The position numbers and the translations under genes are program-made. DNA of 51,133 bases. It comes from Candidatus Nitrotoga sp. BS. Its GTDB lineage: Bacteria > Pseudomonadota > Gammaproteobacteria > Burkholderiales > Gallionellaceae. A model generated the notes under the pieces. That model saw nothing but the letters and a program-made list of their open reading frames with translations. It was not told the DNA's origin and did not search any database. The stretch spans positions 1-51,133 of the forward strand of contig NZ_CAKMLL010000050.1 of NCBI RefSeq assembly GCF_927797785.1. The letters are read 5' to 3'. The first letter of the stretch is position 1. The number at the start of each line of letters is the position of its first letter. Shown here one piece after another: positions 18,072-27,374 of this stretch.

Positions 18072-18689
18072 CTATCCAACAACATGATTTGCGGACACAG
18101 CCTTATTAATTACCCCCCGCACCGCTGCTGTGAAATTAAGTTCCAATGCAGTTATGTGGCCTTTTTCGGACATTTTTTTCCAAGTCTTGCGAAGAATGTT
18201 AAGCAGCTTTTCTTCTTCAAAATAGTTATATTTGTTAACAAAATCTACCAGATAATACTGAAGGAATACCAAGCCAACGACATCTTCCAATATCTGGCTT
18301 TCCGGGTTAGTTTTGAGCTTTTCTTTGCGTAGCAGTGCTTGCACGTAAGCAATCATGTCCTCATCGTAGCCTACCTCGCGCATAATTCCACCAGTAATTT
18401 CACCGTGGAATTTATACAATTCAATCCGCCAACATTTGTATCCCACCCTACCCATCGGATAATTGTTACGTGGAATTTTCCAGCGACAGATATGCTGGCA
18501 ACGCGCCGCCAGTTGCAATGCCTCGGAAGCATCAGGCTCATAATCATTAAGCACGGCAGTCATGCGTTTAGAATAGAGCAATTCTTTTGGATAAATCACA
18601 CCCTCAAAAACATCCTGATTAGGATCCGCAGCGTTAACGGCATCAAATTTAACAAGCGCTTGCTCACAGCGGGAGACATTAGCAATCAT
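18072..18689 (-). CDS. DUF4202 family protein
   Basis: The protein resembles the DUF4202 family, recognised by 'AVNAADPNQDVFEGVIYPKE' near the N-terminus, 'LQLAARCQHICRWKIPRNNY' and 'GYKCWRIELYKFHGEI'. The family is widespread in proteobacteria and has no settled function. The length of about 205 residues is normal. I start at the ATG at 18689, which has an AAAGATGG-like site upstream. An in-frame TTG at 18716 would add nine residues. It is likely cytoplasmic, with no signal or membrane segment. It lies between dapB and carA and may be transcribed separately. Confidence 0.8.
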   Translation of the reverse strand: MIANVSRCEQALVKFDAVNAADPNQDVFEGVIYPKELLYSKRMTAVLNDYEPDASEALQLAARCQHICRWKIPRNNYPMGRVGYKCWRIELYKFHGEITGGIMREVGYDEDMIAYVQALLRKEKLKTNPESQILEDVVGLVFLQYYLVDFVNKYNYFEEEKLLNILRKTWKKMSEKGHITALELNFTAAVRGVINKAVSANHVVG

Positions 18690-18780
18690 GTAGCCATCTT
18701 TCACATCTGAGCACAATTGGTAAGCAAAATGATTGTGTGGATATTAATTTTCATCTAGTTGAGACGCCCCACCTATGCAC

Positions 18781-19587
18781 TTACTTCAACCCCAGCACAT
18801 CCTGCATGTCATACATCCCCGTTGAATTGCCTTGCAAGAAACGGGCGGCGCGTAGCGCACCGAGAGCAAAAGTGGCGCGACTACTAGCCTTGTGAGTAAT
18901 CTCTATACGTTCGCCTGTGCCTGCAAATAATACAGTGTGGTCTCCCACAATGTCGCCACCACGCACAGTGGCGAAGCCAATGGTTGACGGATCGCGTTCA
19001 CCAGTTGTGCCTTCACGACCATATACAGCGCATTTAGCAAGGTCGCGCCCTAAAGTTTTTGCAATGACTTCTCCCATACCTAGCGCGGTGCCAGAGGGCG
19101 CATCTACTTTATGACGGTGATGCGCTTCGATGATTTCAATATCAAAGCCATGACTTAACACTTTGGATGCCATTTCCAGTAACTTAAAGGTAAGGTTTAC
19201 ACCTACGCTCATATTGGGAGCAAACACGATACCGATTTGCTGCGCTGCAGCACCCAGTTGTGCCTTTTGCTGCGCAGAAAAACCCGTGGTGCCTATCACC
19301 ATAGGCACGCCAAGTTTCGTACATATATCAAGGTGATGCACCGTTCCTTCTGGGCGAGTAAAATCAATCAATACGTTCGCACCTTGCAAAGCGTCCTCCA
19401 CATCAGCAGTGATCTTCACGCCACATGTGCTACCAACCAACTCTCCAGCACTCTTCCCTAGCTGCACACTTGAGGCATGCTCCAAAGCCGCATGTAATGT
19501 CAAATCATCAGACTGCAATATGCCTTCGAGCAAAGCTTTACCCATTCGCCCGCTACAACCAGCAATTGCGACTTTTATTTTATTCAT
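18781..19587 (-). CDS. dapB: 4-hydroxy-tetrahydrodipicolinate reductase
   Basis: DapB reduces the dihydrodipicolinate precursor with NAD(P)H in lysine and diaminopimelate synthesis. The 268-residue protein has the nucleotide-binding 'GCSGRMGK' (10-17), the 'IGTTGFS' loop and the catalytic/substrate motif '[20 protein letters not shown]' containing the His-His pair, Lys and the PSGTA loop. Downstream '[20 protein letters not shown]' also matches. It follows bamE by 25 bases in the same direction. Confidence 0.97.
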   Translation of the reverse strand: MNKIKVAIAGCSGRMGKALLEGILQSDDLTLHAALEHASSVQLGKSAGELVGSTCGVKITADVEDALQGANVLIDFTRPEGTVHHLDICTKLGVPMVIGTTGFSAQQKAQLGAAAQQIGIVFAPNMSVGVNLTFKLLEMASKVLSHGFDIEIIEAHHRHKVDAPSGTALGMGEVIAKTLGRDLAKCAVYGREGTTGERDPSTIGFATVRGGDIVGDHTVLFAGTGERIEITHKASSRATFALGALRAARFLQGNSTGMYDMQDVLGLK

Positions 19588-19612
19588 GGCTACTCCTTAA
19601 CTATTCTCAGAG

Positions 19613-20011
19613 CTAATTCGCGCCGACTGGTGGCTCAACTGATACGGGCACGACCACTATAGGCAGCACGGGCATATTGCCATCGTCAATACGAGTTAGG
19701 AATTCACCTTCGAAATATAGCGTCATACGTTGCTCCTCAAGCAATTTGGCCTTTTTTTCAAGCCTATACACATAATCCCAACGGTTAGCATGAAAGACGT
19801 CATTGACCAGTGGCGTACCAAGGATAGCCTGCACCTGCAATCGCGTCATACCCAACTTGAGTTTATGACGCATCTCTGGAGTAACCATATTTCCTTGATT
19901 AATTTCCATCTTGTGCGCAGTGAACGTGGGTAGCTTGGGCATAGTCATTTCGCTGCACGAAACGAGCAACACAGAAACAATAATTAACTTAATGAGCATA
20001 GTAAAAACCAT
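19613..20011 (-). CDS. bamE: Outer-membrane assembly lipoprotein BamE
   Basis: BamE is a small lipoprotein of the BAM complex that inserts beta-barrel proteins into the outer membrane. From ATG 20011 the product has 132 residues; ATG 19999 is also possible. The signal peptide ends in the lipobox 'LLVSC', giving a lipidated Cys. The mature part contains the SmpA/OmlA core: 'INQGNMVTPEMRHKLKLGMT', 'RLQVQAILGTPLVNDVFHAN' and 'RWDYVYRL', followed by 'RMTLYFEGEFLTRIDDG'. It starts 13 bases after the recN stop. The fur gene that often neighbours bamE in betaproteobacteria is not here. Confidence 0.93.
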   Translation of the reverse strand: MVFTMLIKLIIVSVLLVSCSEMTMPKLPTFTAHKMEINQGNMVTPEMRHKLKLGMTRLQVQAILGTPLVNDVFHANRWDYVYRLEKKAKLLEEQRMTLYFEGEFLTRIDDGNMPVLPIVVVPVSVEPPVGAN

Positions 20012-20024
20012 TGATAACGGAACT

Positions 20025-21722
20025 TCAGCATGATACATCAAAGCCACTGCTAGACGGCAGACCGAGTCCAACCTCAAGCATTTCGGCCGCATGTTTGCGT
20101 GTGGTATCAGTAATTGTTACTCCGCCCAACATGCGTGCAATTTCCTCGACACGCTCCGCTTGCTGAAGGATAGAGATGGTACTCACAGTGGCACCGTTTC
20201 GCATGGACTTACTCACCTGCCATTGAGCATCAGCCATCGCTGCTACCTGCGGTAAATGCGTTACGCACATCACCTGATGACGCTGCCCCAAGCGCTTAAG
20301 CAAAGCACCGACGATTTCCGCCACACGCCCGCCTATGCCGCTATCCACCTCATCAAAGATCAGCGTGGGCACGGTAGCTGCCTGACTAGCAGCTACCTGT
20401 ATCGCCAGACTAATCCGTGATAATTCGCCACCAGAGGCAACTTTTGCCAAACTCCGCAACGGCGAGCCGGGATTGATCGCCACCTGAAATTCGAGCATTT
20501 CCAACCCCTGCGCAGTCCCTTCGGCAAGCGGTTTTAGTACCACGGCGAATTTACCACCCTGCATGGCCAGAGTCTGCATTGCAGCAGTAATTTCACACGA
20601 TAATTTTTCAGCTGCTTTCTGGCGCTCTGCGCCCAATTTTTTCGCAGCAGACAAATAATTTTTAAGTGCGGCAGCTTCTTGCTGCGCCAATATGGCAAGA
20701 TCAGCATCGCTACCCAGATCATCTAGCCGCGCGACAATACGCTGCAAAGCTTCGAGCAATTGCTCCGGCGTTACCCGATATTTGCGCGATGCATCCACCA
20801 CCGCTGCCATACGTTGTTCTTGCTCGCGTAATTTTTGCGGATCAGCATCAACTTTCTGTGAGTAATGGCGTAATGCATACACAGCTTCCTGCAAATCGTT
20901 TTGGGCGCTTTCCACCATGTTAAGTGCGTCCTGCAATGATTCGTCGAATTCTATGCCCACGCGTAAACGAGCAGTAAGCGCATTCAATTGCGCAAGACAG
21001 GCAGTATCAGCTTCACTTAATACTTCCACGCCAAACTGTGCGGTTTCCAGCAGGTCAGTGGCGTGCGACAGTCGCGCATAATCGGCCTGTAATTCTATCC
21101 ACACTGGCACACTGAAGCTCAGCATCTCCAGCTCCTGCCGCTGGAACAACAGTAATTCACGCTCGCTAGCCACCGCTTCAGCGCTTTGCTCCAACTTTTT
21201 ATGGCGGCGATGCAACATTTGCCACTCGCGGAATAATCCCGCCTGCTCTTCCACCTTGCTTATCAAGCCGGCATAACCATCCAGCAGATCGCGCTGAGCA
21301 TCGGGATGTAACAAGGACTGATGCGCATGCTGACCGTGGATATCAAGCAGATACCCACCCGCATCGCGCATTTGCTGCAACGTGGCGCTTCGCCCATTAA
21401 TAAAACCGCGCGAACGCCCGTTGGCATCCAGCAATCTGCGCAACAGGCATACATTTGTATCACCTACCAACTCTTGCTCGAACAACCAGGATTGCACTTC
21501 AGGCAAGTCAGCTATATCGAATTCCGCACTGATTTCGGCACGCTCACAACCGCTACGCACCATGACCGTATCTCCACGCCCGCCCAATGCCAGCGTCAAG
21601 GCATCAATCAAGATGGATTTCCCCGCACCGGTCTCGCCGGTGAGTGCGGTGAAGCCGGAAGAAAAATCAAGCTCTAGGAAATCAACGATGACAAAATCGC
21701 GGATACTAAGAAATTTCAACAT
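20025..21722 (-). CDS. recN: DNA repair protein RecN
   Basis: RecN is an SMC-like ATPase acting early in double-strand-break repair. The 565-residue protein has Walker A 'GETGAGKSILIDAL' near residue 30, a long helical coiled-coil middle region, the ABC signature segment 'LAKVASGGELSRISLAIQVA', and Walker B with D-loop 'TLIFDEVDSGIGGRVAEIVG'. 'QVMCVTHLPQVAAMAD' follows. It overlaps the nadK stop by one base (TAATG), so the two are translationally coupled. LexA control is common for recN, but no clear SOS box was seen upstream of nadK. Confidence 0.97.
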   Translation of the reverse strand: MLKFLSIRDFVIVDFLELDFSSGFTALTGETGAGKSILIDALTLALGGRGDTVMVRSGCERAEISAEFDIADLPEVQSWLFEQELVGDTNVCLLRRLLDANGRSRGFINGRSATLQQMRDAGGYLLDIHGQHAHQSLLHPDAQRDLLDGYAGLISKVEEQAGLFREWQMLHRRHKKLEQSAEAVASERELLLFQRQELEMLSFSVPVWIELQADYARLSHATDLLETAQFGVEVLSEADTACLAQLNALTARLRVGIEFDESLQDALNMVESAQNDLQEAVYALRHYSQKVDADPQKLREQEQRMAAVVDASRKYRVTPEQLLEALQRIVARLDDLGSDADLAILAQQEAAALKNYLSAAKKLGAERQKAAEKLSCEITAAMQTLAMQGGKFAVVLKPLAEGTAQGLEMLEFQVAINPGSPLRSLAKVASGGELSRISLAIQVAASQAATVPTLIFDEVDSGIGGRVAEIVGALLKRLGQRHQVMCVTHLPQVAAMADAQWQVSKSMRNGATVSTISILQQAERVEEIARMLGGVTITDTTRKHAAEMLEVGLGLPSSSGFDVSC

Positions 21723-22594
21723 TACAATGTCTTATTCCAGAACAATTTTTCACGCAATGTATGGTAATAGCTATGCCCTACCGGATGCAACAGACAGGCC
21801 GGCTGTTTATGACGGCTCACCACCACTTTGTCATTTTCCTGCAAGTCAAAATAAGCGTGACTATCAAAATGTACGCGCGCATCCGAAATGCGGTGCGGCA
21901 GAATTTCCAACAGCGATTCGCTTTTAACAACAATAGGACGATTACTTAAAGTATGCGGACAGACAGGAACCAGAACGATAAGGTCAAGTGAAGGATGCAA
22001 GATAGGGCCGCCAGCGGATAACGCATATGCTGTTGAGCCCGTAGGGGTCGCTACAATTAAACCATCTGCACGCTGAAGATACAGATACTCACCGTCGATG
22101 CGCACCTCAAATTCAACCATGCTGCTGGCATTGCCGCGGTGTAACACTACTTCGTTGAACGCTAATGAATTAAATACTTGCACACCATCGCGCAAGATAC
22201 ATGTAGCCAACAACATGCGCTGCTCAATGACAAAATTACCACCCAGCATAGCGGCTATTGTTTGCTGCATAGTATCAAGCGAAATGTCGGTAAGAAAACC
22301 TAGCCGCCCTTGATTCACTCCTACTAGCGGAATACCGAGGGGCGCCAAGGTACGCGCAATGTTCAACATGGTTCCATCGCCGCCCAACACAATTGCCAGA
22401 TCAACCTCATCCCCCATCGTGTCCAGAGCCATGACACTATAGTCATGCGGCTTTAGGTGCTCGGCCGTGAGACTATCCACCACGACAAAAATATCTTGTT
22501 CGGACAGATAGGTAGCCAGCCGCAACAGCGGCTCTGTAATTTCCGGTGCCTTGTATTTTCCAATCAGTGCGACCGTTTTAAAAGGAAATTTCAT
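21722..22594 (-). CDS. nadK: NAD kinase
   Basis: NadK phosphorylates NAD to NADP. The 290-residue protein contains the catalytic 'LGGDGTMLNIAR', 'GVNQGRLGFLTDI', 'LAFNEVVLHRG' and 'ADGLIVATPTGSTAYALSAG', all diagnostic for the family. It is the first gene of a nadK-recN-bamE-dapB series read leftwards. No hrcA lies upstream, which differs from many betaproteobacteria. Confidence 0.97.
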   Translation of the reverse strand: MKFPFKTVALIGKYKAPEITEPLLRLATYLSEQDIFVVVDSLTAEHLKPHDYSVMALDTMGDEVDLAIVLGGDGTMLNIARTLAPLGIPLVGVNQGRLGFLTDISLDTMQQTIAAMLGGNFVIEQRMLLATCILRDGVQVFNSLAFNEVVLHRGNASSMVEFEVRIDGEYLYLQRADGLIVATPTGSTAYALSAGGPILHPSLDLIVLVPVCPHTLSNRPIVVKSESLLEILPHRISDARVHFDSHAYFDLQENDKVVVSRHKQPACLLHPVGHSYYHTLREKLFWNKTL

Positions 22595-22769
22595 AGCAAA
22601 ACTTGGGGCTCTCTATATCTTCTTGGCAACAACCCCTTCAGCATCCTATTTGGATTTAGAATTGATGGAGTGCAGATTCTCATTTAGAGCATAAATTTGT
22701 CACAATAAAAACCATGGATGAAATTAAACCTCAACAATAACTTAATTTCAAAGCACGAAGCTCACACCA

Positions 22770-22957
22770 TGCTTATCCGGTTAGCACCCACAATGCCCTG
22801 AGCTGAATTGATGCCGAGCAGAGGATCCAATCGATGGACCATAAAATCTATTCGCATAAACCGAGAGTCGACATCCACTCAAAACGCGCTACACCAAGCG
22901 ACTGCATGAGTCATCAATACGCGACTTATACGCTTGTGTGCGAGAACCGGATAAGCA
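22770..22957. repeat. 188-bp segment bounded by 13-bp perfect inverted repeats
   Basis: TGCTTATCCGGTT at 22770-22782 is matched by AACCGGATAAGCA at 22945-22957. The interior has no intact frame. Its minus strand reads into short fragments broken by stops. The form fits a miniature inverted-repeat element, but no target duplication is obvious. Confidence 0.4.
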
Positions 22958-23040
22958 CGGCTCAAACTTCGCAGCCGGATTAGAAAAACACAGTATTGCC
23001 ACTCTGTATACTATTTGAAGTTCACCAGAACAAATCCAAA

Positions 23041-23136
23041 GCTATAGAAACGGCCACCAAATAGATTGGCACAATATCCAGATTCAAATCTTCGCAGGTA
23101 TAGCAAATCGTATTACTAAATGGCCGACTCTATAGC
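23041..23136. repeat. 96-bp segment bounded by 16-bp near-perfect inverted repeats
   Basis: GCTATAGAAACGGCCA at 23041-23056 and TGGCCGACTCTATAGC at 23121-23136 are inverted copies with two mismatches. It could fold as one long-range hairpin or be a mini-element. Confidence 0.4.
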
Positions 23137-23346
23137 TTGAGACCATCAATTAAACTACGCCCCCTACTATAAACAAATAAAGAGGCTCATCAAGTTTTAG
23201 TAAAGGCTAATCATCATTCGCTATTCAAACTCATGCGACTATTTGAATATGTTTAAAATGTCGCGTGACAATTGTTTTGCACAGTCGTACATTTCTAAAC
23301 ACCAATCAAAAATTATCCTTCTGGATTCAATAGCTAACGGTAAAAG

Positions 23347-23378
23347 AGCCTTAGCAAGATATATATCTTGCTAAGGCT
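23347..23378. terminator. Perfect 32-bp palindrome, probable terminator of the PEGA/FGE-like gene
   Basis: AGCCTTAGCAAGATAT is followed directly by its inverted copy. On the minus strand the hairpin is followed by CTCTTTTACC, a weak T-rich tail, and it lies 92 bases after the stop codon of the leftward gene at 23470. The plus-strand side has no T-run. Confidence 0.55.
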
Positions 23379-23469
23379 ACCCTAATCCAACAACCACTTC
23401 ACGTTACTTACCTCAATTGCCTGTATTCCTTACGCAAAAAGATAAATAACAAAAGCTTGTACACTATAT

Positions 23470-24936
23470 TTATGGGAGCGTTCTAGCGAGACGGATCCCA
23501 ACTTTGTGCTCATCACGTCTTACCTCAGCACTTCCCAAACGGTAAGTTGCCGACATAAACAACGAATTGACTTTCCAAGCTCCGCCGCGAATAATTCGTC
23601 CAACAGACCTCTCTTGGCCAGTCGTTATTTGCACCCAAGCACTTCCATCCGTTGGCGCACCTTTATAATCATTATGGTATGTATCCTCCGTCCATTCCCA
23701 TAAATTGCCAAGCATGTCGTACAATCCAAAAGCATTGGGCTTGAAACTGCCGACTGGGGAAGCTAGTCCTCCAATCCAAGGGGAATCACTCCCATCCCAC
23801 TTGGTGACGCAATCGCTGCAATTAGCATTGTTTTGTCCGACCTCGTTACCCCAATAGCGGGAGGTTGTTGTACCGGCGCGGGCTGCATATTCCCATTCCG
23901 CTTCTGATGGCAGACGATAGTTCTTTCCGGTTTTCTCTGACAACCATTTGACGTAGGCTTTTGCATCATGCCAGTTAACACAGGAAACCGGGCTCTTGTC
24001 AAACTGGCTGTCGCCCTCAAGGCCTTTACGAAAGTTAAAGTCACCCGAATTGCGGCCAACTCGTTCTTCAACCATGCCCATTTCGTTGACTGCCCAACAT
24101 GTTCCCGCCTCATATTTAGTCTCGTTCACGAATTCACCATACTGAGCTCGGGTAACTTCGGTTGCACTTAAGGCAAAAGACGGTAGCGTAACCCGATGAA
24201 CAGGAGCTTCATCACCGTGCTCGGATCCCATGTCAAAACTTCCTGCGGGAATGACAACCATTTCTGGACAGGTTGGGCAATCTTTGAACGTTCCTTTTTT
24301 AACCTCAACCTGCTCAGGTTCGCGTCGTTTACCTGCAGCATTAAGTTGCGCCGCACCTAATTGAACCTCGATCTTTTTGATCGCACCATCTCCTGCACGG
24401 ACTTCTTGTTCAAATATGCGATCACTCCAATCATCAACTTTCTTTTGTACCCGCAACTTATGCGTGCCCTCAGGCACCTGCACGTCCAGCGAACATACGC
24501 CCTTGAGTATATTGTCGACAAACACTTCAGCGCCCGTATCATCAATTTTACAGATGACACTCAGCAATGCCCCCTTCTTCGACTCAACCTGTCCCAGGCT
24601 CGACTGCGCTGGCCCTTGACGCAAGCCTTTGACGTTACTTTGCGGCGCACCCAATACCACTTCGACCGTTTTGATCACGTTTTCGCCCAAGCGAATTTCT
24701 TGCTCAAATACGCGTGCATGGGAAGCATCAACTTCCTTTTGCACCTTCAACTTTAGTTTGCCTTCCTGTACCAGCACGTCCACAGGGCACTCGCCCTTAA
24801 ATTTGCCATTAACCAACACATCCGCGCCAACGTCATCACCTTTGCAGGTTACGCTCAGCGTGGAGCCAGCCGCGTATACGTCAGAAAACGCCATGAGGGC
24901 ACCGACTAGTAGGGTTGAAATATAAACTAACTTCAT
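23470..24936 (-). CDS. Secreted protein with two PEGA-like domains and an FGE-sulfatase (SUMF1) domain
   Basis: The 488-residue protein begins with a signal peptide ('KLVYISTLLVGALMAFSDVY', cleavage after about residue 22). Two similar beta-rich repeats follow (about 27-95 and 124-192), each with a 'G(A)xVxVxxxxKGxCxxDVxVxEG' pattern typical of PEGA domains. A formylglycine-generating-enzyme-like domain runs from about 215 to 485 with 'MVVIPAGSFDMGS', 'RLPSEAEWEYAARAG', 'LYDMLGNLWEWTED' and 'RIIRGGAWKVN'. The C-terminal segment reads 'KVGIRLAR' where catalytic FGEs carry an active-site Cys. It is therefore probably a binding or structural SUMF1 protein rather than a true FGE. It has its own long flanking intergenic regions, so it is likely monocistronic. 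Confidence 0.85.
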   Translation of the reverse strand: MKLVYISTLLVGALMAFSDVYAAGSTLSVTCKGDDVGADVLVNGKFKGECPVDVLVQEGKLKLKVQKEVDASHARVFEQEIRLGENVIKTVEVVLGAPQSNVKGLRQGPAQSSLGQVESKKGALLSVICKIDDTGAEVFVDNILKGVCSLDVQVPEGTHKLRVQKKVDDWSDRIFEQEVRAGDGAIKKIEVQLGAAQLNAAGKRREPEQVEVKKGTFKDCPTCPEMVVIPAGSFDMGSEHGDEAPVHRVTLPSFALSATEVTRAQYGEFVNETKYEAGTCWAVNEMGMVEERVGRNSGDFNFRKGLEGDSQFDKSPVSCVNWHDAKAYVKWLSEKTGKNYRLPSEAEWEYAARAGTTTSRYWGNEVGQNNANCSDCVTKWDGSDSPWIGGLASPVGSFKPNAFGLYDMLGNLWEWTEDTYHNDYKGAPTDGSAWVQITTGQERSVGRIIRGGAWKVNSLFMSATYRLGSAEVRRDEHKVGIRLARTLP

Positions 24937-25947
24937 GGTTTCTCCGTTTCAAAAAATGATTGAGGTGAAAATTTTATTCATATTTAAATCTTATACCGCC
25001 ATTATCTATGGGCACCGTAATGTACCACGGTCAAGTTCATTATTGTCAGGAACCACTAATTGAAAAATGGTTCACAACCTGCAGGATAATTTTGAGGGTG
25101 CATTGTATTTTTTAGAAACAATCACCTACAGTGATCTATAACCATACCTACATTCTCGAACAATATGTTTGGCTTGTAACTTCATTTAATAGCTCACCGG
25201 TTAAACAAACAATTTTCGTAACTACTCCCTCCTTGAATATATTTCAAAAAGTGCTTCGACAGGTTTTGAGTGTATAAAGTTCGCAATTCGATCCTTACTT
25301 ATATTTTGCTATAGCAAGACGGTTAAAGCTGTGCATGGCAGCTTCTTGATCCAGTTTTGCTGAGCTGGCATCATCGCGCCATTTCACGGGTTTTATTGGA
25401 GCTTATTACTGAGTGTCAAAAAACACCCTGCCAAGCATGTCGTTGGTCAAAATGATAGCAAGCCTGGATATCACCTTGATTCTTAGGCTGTCACAACTTT
25501 GCAATGCCCTCAGCTTGATCGCACAGACGATAGCGACATCCGCTAAAGCGCGAAGACTGTATTCAAGCTACTCCAGCAATCTGATGCTGTGGGCAAGACA
25601 GCGCCGCCATCACAGTTGACTTTCCTGATGAACAGGCCGTTATGATGACCATGACCTTGAGGCACGTCAAAGCCACCGCCCGGAACAGATGCATTCGCCT
25701 TTGCGCCTCATATTAGATTAGCTGAGAATGTATGCTTGATGCGGTTTGCGCAAGCCGGAGGGAAGAGGCTTGCCTTAGCATTTGCGGAGGGGGTAAGCGC
25801 CACTATTTGAGTCAAACGGCACAAACATCGAAAAGAATCCACAATTTTTTTACGGCTGGGCAACCGAATGTTTTTCGGCTGATGGCTCGAAGAAAAATTG
25901 AGTTAGTGCATGTGATCCCACTTTGACGGCCCACGACCAAAAATTTT
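24937..25947. other. 1-kb intergenic region without a convincing gene
   Basis: Two short plus-strand frames (25413-25619 and 25732-25926) and small minus-strand frames have no recognisable product. Their Ser/Leu-rich composition is typical of antisense or degraded sequence. The right half (25300-25930) has a more even base composition than the left and may be the remains of a lost gene. The left end must hold the promoter of the PEGA/FGE-like gene. Confidence 0.35.
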
Positions 25948-26496
25948 TTAAGGGAATAGTTCCGCCTTGATAAAAAGCGAACCCTCTTGATCTTTTTTGG
26001 ACAAAATAGGAGCATTCTGGTTTAGATGCCAATCAATAGCTAAGTCGGGATCGCTCCATAAAATAGATCGCTCATCTTCAGGCGCCCAATAATTTGTTGT
26101 TTTATATAGAAATTCTGCATACTCGCTAAGCACAATGAAGCCATGGGCAAACCCTTCCGGCACCCATAACATCCGTTTGTTTTCTGCTGAAAGAATAACA
26201 CCCTCCCATAAACCGAAGGTAGGTGATGATTTACGGATATCCACTGCCACATCAAATACCTCTCCTGCCACCACACGAACTAATTTTCCCTGTGGTTGTT
26301 TGATTTGATAATGCAGTCCACGTAGCACATGCTGTGCCGATCGGGAGTGGTTATCCTGGACGAAGTTGACGGATAGTCCTGTGAGGCTCTCAAAGACTTT
26401 CTGATTGAAACTCTCGAAAAAAAATCCACGCGCATCACCGAACACTTTGGGTTCTATAATTAAAAGATCGGCTATTGCAGTTTTTATAACTTGCAT
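25948..26496 (-). CDS. rfbC: dTDP-4-dehydrorhamnose 3,5-epimerase
   Basis: RfbC epimerises dTDP-4-keto-6-deoxyglucose at C3 and C5 on the way to dTDP-L-rhamnose. The 182-residue cupin protein shows 'DARGFFFESFNQKVF', 'NFVQDNHSRSAQHVLRGLHY' with the catalytic His, 'VRVVAGEVFDVAVDIRKSSP' and 'WVPEGFAHGF'. It starts five bases after rfbA in the order rfbB-rfbA-rfbC. The rhamnose-forming reductase rfbD is not in the window. Confidence 0.96.
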   Translation of the reverse strand: MQVIKTAIADLLIIEPKVFGDARGFFFESFNQKVFESLTGLSVNFVQDNHSRSAQHVLRGLHYQIKQPQGKLVRVVAGEVFDVAVDIRKSSPTFGLWEGVILSAENKRMLWVPEGFAHGFIVLSEYAEFLYKTTNYWAPEDERSILWSDPDLAIDWHLNQNAPILSKKDQEGSLFIKAELFP

Positions 26497-26501
26497 ATTT
26501 A

Positions 26502-27374
26502 TTAAACTTTCTCTTTTAGAATATCAAGCAGATACCGACCATAGCCATTCTTTGCCAATGGCTCAGCCAACCGTTCCATTTGTTCCATCGTGATATAACC
26601 TCGGCGATATGCAACCTCTTCAGGGCAGGCAATTTTCAAGCCTTGACGTTTTTCTAGCGTTTGAATAAATAGTGAAGCCTCCAGCAACGAATCATGCGTC
26701 CCGGTATCCAACCATGCGTAGCCACGGCCCATTACCTGCACATCCAGCTTTCCGTCATCGAGGTATATCTGATTGACGGCTGTAATTTCCAATTCACCAC
26801 GTGTAGAAGGTTTAACGGATTTAGCAATCTCAACTACGTTGGTATCGTAAAAATAAAGACCCGTTACGGCATAATTGGACTTGGGCATGACAGGCTTTTC
26901 TTCCAGACTGATTGCGCTACCCGTAGCATCAAATTCAACTACTCCATATCGTTCTGGGTCATGGACATGGTAGGCAAATACAGTGCCGCCCTCTAGCTTG
27001 GTTCTGGCGGCTGAAAGCTTTTTTTCAAAGTCATGACCGTGAAAAATATTATCTCCCAACACCAATGAGCAGGAATCATTTCCGATAAAAGACTCGCCTA
27101 TTATAAACGCTTGAGCGAGCCCATCCGGTGAAGGCTGTATAGCAAAGGAAAAATTCATTCCCCACTGTGAGCCATCCCCTAGCAGCTGTTCGAAACGCGG
27201 TATGTCCTGCGGAGTAGAGATGATCAAAACATCCTGAATGCCGGCCAGCATAAGCGTGGTCAGTGGATAGTAAATCATTGGTTTATCATAAACGGGCAAT
27301 AATTGCTTGGAGATGGATCTGGTAGCTGGGTAAAGTCGGGTGCCGGAGCCACCGGCGAGTATGATGCCTTTCAT
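26502..27374 (-). CDS. rfbA: Glucose-1-phosphate thymidylyltransferase
   Basis: RfbA makes dTDP-glucose from dTTP and glucose-1-phosphate. The 290-residue length is standard. The N-terminal nucleotide-binding loop is '[20 protein letters not shown]', and '[19 protein letters not shown]', '[13 protein letters not shown]' and '[20 protein letters not shown]' follow. It overlaps the end of rfbB by four bases, indicating translational coupling. Confidence 0.97.
   Translation of the reverse strand: MKGIILAGGSGTRLYPATRSISKQLLPVYDKPMIYYPLTTLMLAGIQDVLIISTPQDIPRFEQLLGDGSQWGMNFSFAIQPSPDGLAQAFIIGESFIGNDSCSLVLGDNIFHGHDFEKKLSAARTKLEGGTVFAYHVHDPERYGVVEFDATGSAISLEEKPVMPKSNYAVTGLYFYDTNVVEIAKSVKPSTRGELEITAVNQIYLDDGKLDVQVMGRGYAWLDTGTHDSLLEASLFIQTLEKRQGLKIACPEEVAYRRGYITMEQMERLAEPLAKNGYGRYLLDILKEKV

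Larger units (their letters stand above)
22595..23469. other. Gene-free region with several inverted repeats
   Basis: No convincing coding frame is present in 875 bases. The region contains a 13-bp inverted repeat pair bounding 22770-22957, a 16-bp imperfect pair bounding 23041-23136, and a perfect 32-bp palindrome at 23347-23378. The nadK promoter must lie near the left side. The first two structures look like small non-autonomous mobile elements or degraded insertion ends. Confidence 0.45.

Noticed and set aside
17699-18109. Plus-strand frame of 136 codons between carA and the DUF4202 gene
   Set aside because: It spans two strong hairpins and a minus-strand terminator, overlaps the end of the DUF4202 gene, has no ribosome site and resembles no family.
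25413-25926. Two short plus-strand frames in the 1-kb gap before rfbC
   Set aside because: The Ser/Leu-rich products have no family resemblance and no ribosome sites. They look like chance or antisense frames over decayed DNA.
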